From Candidatus Gallimonas merdae (GTDB lineage Bacteria > Bacillota > Clostridia > Christensenellales > Borkfalkiaceae), in assembly GCA_904419525.1 (NCBI GenBank), contig CAJFRT010000016.1, positions 1 to 50,576 of the forward strand: a stretch of DNA of 50,576 bases. Reading direction: 5' to 3'. The notes beneath the pieces were generated by a model that saw nothing but the letters and a program-made list of their open reading frames with translations, did not search any database and had not been told where the DNA came from. How positions within the stretch are numbered: the first letter of the stretch is position 1; each line of letters begins with the position of its first letter. Position numbers and translations under genes: made by a program. Of the stretch, positions 44,877 through 50,576 are shown in pieces.

Positions 44877-46016
44877 ATGAACAAAGAATATGATTTCAAC
44901 AATATCATCGCACATTTTCTGATCGACGGAGAGCTTCTGGACTGTGAAAGATACGGCGAGGGGCATATCAACGATACGTTCCGGATAACGGTCGGACAGG
45001 GCGAAAAATCCGTGCATTATATCCTTCAGCGTATTAACCACCGTCTGTTCACCGATGTGGACAAACTGATGCACAACATCGGACTTGTGACTGAGTTCTG
45101 CCGCAACAGCGTGGAAAGAGAGGGCGGGGACCCCATGCGTGAATGCCTGAACATCGTGCGCACCAGGGAAGGGAAGGCCTATTATTTTGACGGATCGAAC
45201 TACTTCCGGGTCTATGTGTTCATTGAAAATGCAACGACCCATCAGACGGTGCGCCATTCGCGGGATTTCTATGAAAGCGCGGTTGCATTCGGAAAATTCG
45301 TCAGATTGCTTGCGGATTTTGACGCTTCGCAGCTGTATGAGCTTCTTCCCGGCTTCCACAATACGAAAGTCCGGTATGCCGATTTCTTGCGGGCGGTAGA
45401 AAAGGACTCCTGCAACAGAAGGGCGGAGATCGCCGGCGAGATCGACTGGGTGATCGCGCACAAAGATCTGTGCGGCAGGATCGTTGATAAGCTCGATTCG
45501 GGTGAAATTCCCTTCCGGGTGACGCACAACGACACCAAACTGAACAACGTGATGCTTGACGATGCGACGGGAAAGGGGATCGCCGTCATTGATCTGGACA
45601 CTGTGATGCCCGGCTCGCTGTGCTACGACTTCGGGGACAGCATTCGCTTCGGGTGCAGCAGCGCCGCCGAAGATGAACCCGACCTGAGCAAAGTATTTTT
45701 CCGCTACGAACTGTATGAAACATATCTGCGCGGCTATCTGCATGCGGTCGGGGACTGCATCACAAAGGAGGAGCTGGAAAATCTGCCGATCGGAGCCATC
45801 GTGATTACATATGAATGCGGAATGCGGTTTCTGACCGACTATCTGGAGGGGGACATCTATTTCCGCACGACGCGCCCGAAACAGAATCTTGACCGCGCAC
45901 GGACGCAGTTCAAGCTGGTGGAAGATATGCTGCTGGTCTTTGACAAGATGTGCAAAACCGTGGAAGAGGTCTGTCATGTCACTGGTGCAAGAGAACAAAG
46001 TATATTATCTGCGTGA
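44877..46016 (+). CDS. nahK: N-acetylhexosamine 1-kinase-like phosphotransferase
   Basis: The 379-residue product belongs to the aminoglycoside-phosphotransferase fold. It matches NahK (LnpB) of the bifidobacterial lacto-N-biose/galacto-N-biose pathway, which makes GlcNAc- or GalNAc-1-phosphate from ATP. Hallmarks are RYGEGHINDTF near residue 22, LQRINHRLFTDVDKLM near 44, the catalytic THNDTKLNNVML near 217, and VIDLDTVMPGSLCYDFGD near 238. The ATG at 44877 is preferred to one two codons earlier because the intact and relic copies both align from MN-[DK]. No strong ribosome site is seen. The CBM9-like gene overlaps its end by 41 bases. Confidence 0.85.
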   Translation: MNKEYDFNNIIAHFLIDGELLDCERYGEGHINDTFRITVGQGEKSVHYILQRINHRLFTDVDKLMHNIGLVTEFCRNSVEREGGDPMRECLNIVRTREGKAYYFDGSNYFRVYVFIENATTHQTVRHSRDFYESAVAFGKFVRLLADFDASQLYELLPGFHNTKVRYADFLRAVEKDSCNRRAEIAGEIDWVIAHKDLCGRIVDKLDSGEIPFRVTHNDTKLNNVMLDDATGKGIAVIDLDTVMPGSLCYDFGDSIRFGCSSAAEDEPDLSKVFFRYELYETYLRGYLHAVGDCITKEELENLPIGAIVITYECGMRFLTDYLEGDIYFRTTRPKQNLDRARTQFKLVEDMLLVFDKMCKTVEEVCHVTGAREQSILSA

Positions 46017-46500
46017 GAACACCACGGGAGCGGAGGATCGCGGCTGTTTGTTCCGCTATCGGACAGACAGCGATGGCTTTGTCTTTTTCTTTGAGGTTCA
46101 GGACGAGGACATGATCAGTCCGTTCACCGCGGACAACGAGGATATCTGGAAGGGCGACGCCGTCGAGGTATTTCTTTCCCCCGACGGGAATCTCAGCCGG
46201 TACACGGAAATTGAAGTTTCGCCGTTTGGTGTCCGCTTTCATGCGCAGATCACGAACGAAAAGGGGAAACCCCTTCAGGTGTGTAAAACCGGCCCCGATT
46301 TTTCCGCCGAAGTATCCGGGACGCAGCAGGGGTATCAGGTGACGATCCGGCTCTCGTATGCTTCCCTGGCCGGCTATGATCGGGAAAAGATGAAAATGAA
46401 CGCGTTTCGTCTGGACAAAAAGGCGGACGGGCGGCAGCTGCTGTATGCGCTTTTGCCGACGCTGTGCGGTAGTTTCCATCATCCTGAATTTTTTCTGTAA
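45976..46500 (+). CDS. CBM9-like carbohydrate-binding protein
   Basis: The 174-residue protein is a single carbohydrate-binding family 9-like domain. DSDGFVFFFEVQDEDM is followed by DNEDIWKGDAVEVFLSPDG near residues 50-75, the family signature, and by YQVTIRLSYASL later. There is no signal peptide or catalytic partner, which is unusual for a CBM. It overlaps the kinase by 41 bases, so the two are tightly coupled. It might sense or hold the kinase substrate inside the cell; this is speculation. Confidence 0.75.
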   Translation: MSLVQENKVYYLRENTTGAEDRGCLFRYRTDSDGFVFFFEVQDEDMISPFTADNEDIWKGDAVEVFLSPDGNLSRYTEIEVSPFGVRFHAQITNEKGKPLQVCKTGPDFSAEVSGTQQGYQVTIRLSYASLAGYDREKMKMNAFRLDKKADGRQLLYALLPTLCGSFHHPEFFL

Positions 46501-46702
46501 GGTTTTTGTCTGCCGGAGACAGGAACGGGGCGCTTGGGGCATTCGGGACGATATCAGATGTGTCGGTATCGGGATTTTGAAAAAAATTGCCGTTTTCATA
46601 AAAACGAAACGGGCCGCAGCGGATTTAATGGATCCATGGAGTCTCTTGGCCTGAAACGGATACATTGAAAATTCGGAAAAGTTTGCATTGAGGTACGGGC
46701 AG

Positions 46703-47425
46703 ATGAAACTTATTATTGCTGAGAATTATGACGAAATGTCGCGGGCCGGGGCAAAAATCATGCTGGAAGTCGTGAAGGGCAATCCGTACGCCGTGCTGGG
46801 GCTTGCGACGGGCACGACGCCGCTGGGGCTGTACGCATACATGATCGCAGATCATGAAAAGTACGGCACGAGCTACGCCCATGTCCGCACGGTCAATCTG
46901 GACGAGTATAAGGGGTTGCCCAAAACGCATGAGCAGAGCTATGCGTATTTCATGCGCAAAAATCTCTTCGACGGGCTGGACATCGATCCCGAAAACACCA
47001 ACATCGAAAACGGCATGGCGGAGGACGAGGCAAAGGAGTGCGCGCGGTACGATGAGCTTTTGGAACGGTTCCCGCGCGACATTCAGCTGTTGGGTTTGGG
47101 CAGCAACGGGCATATCGCATTCAACGAACCGAATACGCCGTTCGGGAGCGGGACGCACGTTGTCACGCTTGCAGAGAGCACGGTGAAGGATAACGCCCGC
47201 CTGTTTGACGACATTTCCGAAGTGCCGCGCAAGGCATTCACGATGGGCATCAGACAGATCATGCAGGCAAAGAAAATTCTCATCTTGGCGAGCGGTGCAA
47301 ACAAGGCGGATGCCGTGCGGAAGATGGTAAAAGGGGAAGTGACGGAAAGCGTTCCCGCGTCCGTTCTGCAACTCCACCCCGACTGTATTCTCATCGCCGA
47401 TCAAGAGGCGGCGGCAAACTTGTAA
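46703..47425 (+). CDS. nagB: Glucosamine-6-phosphate deaminase
   Basis: NagB converts glucosamine 6-phosphate to fructose 6-phosphate and ammonia. The 240-residue product has family length and the motifs GLATGTTPLGLY near residue 34, VNLDEYKGL near 68 (catalytic Asp region) and LGLGSNGHIAFNEP near 132-145, with the active-site His. A GAGGTACGGGCAG stretch precedes the ATG. The 200 bases before it hold no gene, so an internal promoter is possible. It joins the locus to amino-sugar breakdown. The PIG-L deacetylase follows after ten bases. Confidence 0.95.
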   Translation: MKLIIAENYDEMSRAGAKIMLEVVKGNPYAVLGLATGTTPLGLYAYMIADHEKYGTSYAHVRTVNLDEYKGLPKTHEQSYAYFMRKNLFDGLDIDPENTNIENGMAEDEAKECARYDELLERFPRDIQLLGLGSNGHIAFNEPNTPFGSGTHVVTLAESTVKDNARLFDDISEVPRKAFTMGIRQIMQAKKILILASGANKADAVRKMVKGEVTESVPASVLQLHPDCILIADQEAAANL

Positions 47426-47435
47426 GGAGGCAAAA

Positions 47436-48290
47436 ATGCTACTGTATATTCCGGACGGAACGGAGGGAAAAGCGGCAATATCCCGCACAACGCACCTTGC
47501 AATCGCGGCGCATCAGGACGACATCGAATTCATGGCGTATGCGCCCATTGCGGAGTGTTTCGGCACGCCCGATAAGTGGTTTGGCGCAATCGTCGTGACG
47601 GACGGCGCGGGAAGCCCGAGGAGCGGGCTTTACGCCGACTACACGGACGAGCAGATGAAGGAAGTGCGCATCGTCGAGCAGAAAAAGGCGGCTTGCGTAG
47701 GGGAGTACGGTTTTTTAGCAATGCTCGGGCACCCTTCCAAAGAAGTCAAGGACGCGGGCAATCCCAAAATCGTCGAAGAACTTGCCGACCTTATCCGAAG
47801 GGCAAAGCCGAAATATCTCTATACGCACAATCTTGCAGACAAGCATGAGACGCACGTTGTAACGGCACTCAAAGTGATTGCTGCATTGCGCATGCTCAAA
47901 CCCGAGGAGCGCCCCGAACAGGTGTACGGATGCGAAGTGTGGCGCGACCTCGATTGGCTCTGCGACGACGAAAAGGTGTACCTCGACTGCGGAGCGCACC
48001 CCAACCTGATGCGCTGTCTTTCGGCGGTGTTCGACAGTCAGATCGCGGGCGGCAAGCGGTACGACCTGGCGGCGGAGGGTCGCAGGCTTGCCAACGCCAC
48101 GTTCTCCGCAAGCCATGCGTGCGATACTTATTCCGCGCTCAATTACGCGATGGATCTAACGCATTTGATGGACGACACGGTCGAAATTTCCGCATACGTC
48201 TCGGGTTTTATCGACCGCTTCAAAGCGCAGGTAAAAAAACCATCGGCAGGCCTCTTTGATGAAAGGGGACATATAAATCTTAATATATAA
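47436..48290 (+). CDS. PIG-L family N-deacetylase
   Basis: The 284-residue product has the LmbE/PIG-L fold. The metal motif reads AHQDDIEF near residue 28 (the usual AHPDDxE with Gln for Pro), and the third ligand lies in HNLADKHETHVVTA near 128-141 (HxxH-type). Such enzymes remove acetyl from GlcNAc-containing compounds. It lies ten bases after nagB with an AAGGAGG site. No nagA is visible in the window, so it could provide the deacetylation step; this is inference. Two terminators follow. Confidence 0.88.
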   Translation: MLLYIPDGTEGKAAISRTTHLAIAAHQDDIEFMAYAPIAECFGTPDKWFGAIVVTDGAGSPRSGLYADYTDEQMKEVRIVEQKKAACVGEYGFLAMLGHPSKEVKDAGNPKIVEELADLIRRAKPKYLYTHNLADKHETHVVTALKVIAALRMLKPEERPEQVYGCEVWRDLDWLCDDEKVYLDCGAHPNLMRCLSAVFDSQIAGGKRYDLAAEGRRLANATFSASHACDTYSALNYAMDLTHLMDDTVEISAYVSGFIDRFKAQVKKPSAGLFDERGHINLNI

Positions 48291-48293
48291 ACG

Positions 48294-48349
48294 AAGCAGT
48301 CCTATAAGGATCAGACTCAAACGGGTTGTATTCTTGTAGGACTGCTTTT
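48294..48349 (+). terminator. Terminator at the end of the carbohydrate locus
   Basis: AAGCAGTCCTA pairs perfectly with TAGGACTGCTT over 11 bp around a 32-base loop, and four T end the 3' arm. Confidence 0.65.
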
Positions 48350-48381
48350 GAATACTATACGCTCGATTGCGGTCAGTTTGG

Positions 48382-48404
48382 TCCGACCGCGGTCGGGCTT
48401 TTTT
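48382..48404 (+). terminator. Second terminator with T6 tail
   Basis: The palindrome CCGACCGCGGTCGG is followed by GCTTTTTT. Two terminators in 110 bases insulate the sugar locus from the small genes that follow. Confidence 0.7.
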
Positions 48405-48464
48405 CATATTGCGGCGAAATTCGTCCGATTGCGATTTTTCAAATCACATCGGAGGAATTTTACC

Positions 48465-48890
48465 ATGAAACACATTTACATCAAAGACGCAGACTGCAGA
48501 AAAATCATCGTGGAGGTAACGGAAGAAGTCGCTCAGGCATATCGCGAGAGCATGCGTGAGGAGTGGCGCGGGGATGCCAAAGAGAGGTATCATACGATTT
48601 CCTTGGGCGCTGTCGCAGACGCAGGACATGAATTTGCGGATGAGAACGCGTGCATTGAAGATGTTCTGATCCGCGAAGAGGACGATGCGGCGCGGCAGGA
48701 ACATTTGGAAAAGTTGAGTGAAGCGGTGGAGCATCTTACGCCGTTGCAGCGGGCGACGGTATATTAGCTGTATGTGCTTCGTATGTCGCAAAGAGAAATT
48801 GCCATAGAGGAAGACGTTACGGAGGCAACAGTATCGGAGCGAATCGCCAATCTTCACAATAAGTTAAAAAAATTTCTGAAAAAAATTTGA
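48465..48890 (+). pseudogene. Sigma-70-like factor split by an in-frame TAG
   Basis: From an ATG with GGAGG nine bases upstream, 100 codons run to TAG at 48765. The same frame then continues 40 codons to TGA at 48890 and encodes MSQREIAIEEDVTEATVSERI, the region 4 helix-turn-helix of sigma-70-like factors. The first part contains HLTPLQRATVY, which leads straight into that domain. Reading TAG as a sense codon (GAG is one change away) restores a 141-residue protein like the small sigma factors of phages and integrative elements. As written, the product lacks its DNA-binding part. Confidence 0.75.
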
Positions 48891-48978
48891 TTTTTTTCTG
48901 AAAAACTACCTAAGTTTTCCCCGCTTTTTCTCTGATAGGTGAAGGGACAACAAAACGAGCCCTTGAAAGGAGAGAAGT

Positions 48979-49272
48979 ATGCAGGCATTGGGAAAGATTA
49001 GGTCGGATTTGAGAGCCATCCGCTATTACTATGCGCGGAAACCGTTCTTCGACAGCGCGGGGTATGTGACCGGCGCGCATGAGGTCGTCGGGCTCGCCGC
49101 AAGGTATAACGAAGTCATGCGCTCCGCATCGCCGCAGCTCTACGATCTCTACGTCGGGCTGTATGTGCGGAACAGCACGCAGGAGGCGTTTTCCGAGGAG
49201 AGAAGTTACACGCAGGACTACATCCAGCGCCAGAACAAGAGGCTACTGCAATTTTTGCAGGCAAAGGTATGA
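48979..49272 (+). CDS. Hypothetical protein, element-type small gene
   Basis: The 97-residue, Tyr- and Arg-rich product (AIRYYYARKPFFD near residue 14, VVGLAARYNEVMRSASPQLYDLYVGLYVRN near 34) matches nothing I can name. An AAGGAG site precedes it by eight bases. It starts a run of small, tightly spaced genes following the sigma-like factor, as in the early region of phages or integrative elements. Confidence 0.65.
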   Translation: MQALGKIRSDLRAIRYYYARKPFFDSAGYVTGAHEVVGLAARYNEVMRSASPQLYDLYVGLYVRNSTQEAFSEERSYTQDYIQRQNKRLLQFLQAKV

Positions 49273-49282
49273 GGGGGGGAGT

Positions 49283-49525
49283 ATGAACGAAATCGCGGAA
49301 TTTTTGCGGGGAGCGAGCAATGTGTACCGTACGCGCGACTATATCGTGCGGCAGGTCATTGAACTTCACAGCGATGCGGAGGGAAGTTATCTCGTCAGCA
49401 GGGATACTTACTTTCGCTGTACGCCGCGCCATGACAGGGAGTATGAGGAGGCGTTTGCCTCCCGTGCGAATGTGAACGGCAGGCGTATCCCCGCGGCAAT
49501 GCACACGAGAACGTACCGCGAATAA
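49283..49525 (+). CDS. Hypothetical protein, 80 residues
   Basis: The product (MNEIAEFLRGASNVYRTRDYIV at the start) is mixed alpha/beta and basic, with no family I recognise. It begins ten bases after the previous stop, behind GAGGGGGGAG, so the two are co-expressed. Between it and the next gene lie about 200 bases with no gene visible. Confidence 0.6.
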   Translation: MNEIAEFLRGASNVYRTRDYIVRQVIELHSDAEGSYLVSRDTYFRCTPRHDREYEEAFASRANVNGRRIPAAMHTRTYRE

Positions 49526-49722
49526 GTGCGTCACGGGCGGCAGACAAAACACTCTCATGCGGCATCCGCGGCGCCGGGATGCCTGCAGGGACACGGGCGG
49601 AATGCCTCAAATGCCGATCCCGTTACCATATTACAACTTCATAGGACTGCTTGGCTAACGGCAAGACGGGCAAAAAGCTGCGTCATCGGCTTATCGGACA
49701 AAACAAGATATCAGGAGGAATT

Positions 49723-50040
49723 ATGGCAACCAAAAAGGCGGAACAGCCGTCGGCAAGACCCAACAAGTACCGCGACGGAAGATGGAGCGTTCCCTCGAAG
49801 CGTGCGAAGGGATACGCGGCGGACAGAAAGGCGCGCGTGCATACCTACGGCCCCAAAGAGGGCAAGGAACTCACCGATTTCGAGTCGGGCATCCGTTCTG
49901 GGTATCTGCAGGCACAGCAGGACCACGCCGGAATGTTCAAGTACAAGCAGGCGCTTGCGGAGGGCAAGAGCAAAGAGGAAGCACGGGAGATCTCGCGCAG
50001 ACCGTGGAAGAAGAGAACGAACGGAGGTGACGCGGCATGA
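49723..50040 (+). CDS. Hypothetical basic protein, 105 residues
   Basis: The product is rich in Lys and Arg (SKRAKGYAADRKARVHTYGPKEGKELTDFE near residues 25-54; WKKRTNGGDAA at the end) and soluble. An AGGAGG site precedes the ATG. The stop overlaps the next start (ATGA). A nucleic-acid-binding role would suit the charge but is not shown. Confidence 0.65.
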   Translation: MATKKAEQPSARPNKYRDGRWSVPSKRAKGYAADRKARVHTYGPKEGKELTDFESGIRSGYLQAQQDHAGMFKYKQALAEGKSKEEAREISRRPWKKRTNGGDAA

Positions 50041-50384
50041 CGGAAGATAAGACGATCTTTGTGGAACGGGATACCTACGAGAAGGACGGGAATACCTACT
50101 ACGGGTACTTCATCCGCGGCAACGTGCGCGGCAAGGACGTGCGCGTTCTCATCGTCCCGCCCGATAAAGGCGGGTACACGGTGCTGGATGTCGTATTCGG
50201 CGAAGAGATGGCGGCAGAACTTGTCTTGAAGCCCTATGAGATCAAAGACGAGGCGACGGGAAAGGTCATTTCGGGGAACAGCTACGCGGTGCGTACGGTG
50301 GATGAGGACGGCGTGGTGTACGAATGTCCCGTCAAGCCGTACCGTCAGTCGGACAAAGCGCTGCTCAACATGCTGCTTCGGTAA
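50037..50384 (+). CDS. Hypothetical protein, 115 residues
   Basis: The product begins MTEDKTIFVERDTYEKDGNTY and alternates charged and beta-forming stretches (YFIRGNVRGKDVRVLIVPPDKGGYTVLDVVF). No membrane segment is present. It is coupled to the preceding gene by ATGA. This looks like a small beta-sheet protein of phage or mobile-element type, without a known role. Confidence 0.65.
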   Translation: MTEDKTIFVERDTYEKDGNTYYGYFIRGNVRGKDVRVLIVPPDKGGYTVLDVVFGEEMAAELVLKPYEIKDEATGKVISGNSYAVRTVDEDGVVYECPVKPYRQSDKALLNMLLR

Positions 50385-50465
50385 GGGTAGCAGGAACGGA
50401 AGGGCGGCTTGCGGGGAAAACTAAGCCGCATACCTTTCAACAATGATCAATACAGGAGGTAGAGA

Positions 50466-50576
50466 ATGAGCAACTATGAACTTTACGAACACAAGCGTTC
50501 AGACACCGTGAAGTGGGTGCTTACGCTTATCGCGTTTATCGTCGTGGGCGTGATGCTCGCGGGCATCATCTGCGGC
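50466..50576 (+). CDS. Small membrane protein, truncated by window end
   Basis: The visible 37 residues are MSNYELYEHKRSDTVKWVLTL followed by a single hydrophobic segment (IAFIVVGVMLAGIICG). AGGAGG lies five bases before the ATG. Short inner-membrane proteins of this kind occur in Firmicute phage and integrative-element early regions. The rest is outside the window. Confidence 0.65.
   Translation, partial: MSNYELYEHKRSDTVKWVLTLIAFIVVGVMLAGIICG

Noticed and set aside
13711..48300. A second tRNA-Thr 3' end marking the far end of the integrated element
   Set aside because: I looked for the GGGTTCAAATCCCGC segment by eye and found no second copy in the window. The far end is outside, degraded or missed.

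Overview
The window reads as a chromosome segment of a spore-forming, low-to-medium GC Firmicute, most likely a gut Clostridia relative. Evidence: a YunB-type sporulation gene, Firmicute-style MurG and Prs-Pth-Mfd genes, strong AGGAGG ribosome sites, many lipobox lipoproteins, and promoters built as TTGnnn-17-TATAAT. Codon third positions are GC-rich, so long antisense open frames abound; these are not genes.

Layout. (1) 1-105: 3' end of an IS30-family insertion sequence. (2) 269-13786: core chromosome, with tRNA-Ser(GGA), a secreted GH51 arabinofuranosidase, prs, pth-mfd, a parvulin-like lipoprotein followed by uppP, a 50-residue small protein, yunB, convergent murG, and tRNA-Thr(GGT) preceded by a deleted tRNA-Thr copy that lacks its T-arm. 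(3) 13787-16044: an integration module abutting tRNA-Thr, made of a tyrosine integrase, a small helix-turn-helix protein and a serine-recombinase-like remnant in overlapping genes, with four TAGCAAACA repeats between integrase and tRNA that look like arm sites. (4) 16705-48290: a large carbohydrate locus headed by a divergent AraC regulator. It holds a TIM-barrel hydrolase, two sugar ABC permeases, a binding lipoprotein and three modular surface lipoproteins (one 1353 residues). These are followed by GH36, a metallo-beta-lactamase-fold hydrolase, a zinc dehydrogenase, a HAD phosphatase/mutase, a PfkB kinase and a GH94-like phosphorylase. A frameshifted GH35, an SGNH hydrolase, GH13, a NahK-like sugar 1-kinase, a CBM9-like protein, nagB and a PIG-L deacetylase complete it. 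(5) 48465-50576: small genes of a phage or integrative element, beginning with a sigma-70-like gene split by an in-frame TAG.

How it fits together. The lipoproteins and permeases would capture and import oligosaccharides. The cytoplasmic alpha- and beta-galactosidases, GH13 and GH94-like enzymes would break them down. The kinase, NagB and the deacetylase point to N-acetylhexosamine-containing substrates such as mucin- or host-type glycans; this substrate call is inference. No ABC ATPase and no NagA are present.

The 38.9-44.9 kb stretch shows active gene decay: a GH2 tail, a broken GH35, a relic duplicate of the sugar kinase, a doubly frameshifted mgtC and a broken SGNH gene lie between intact genes.
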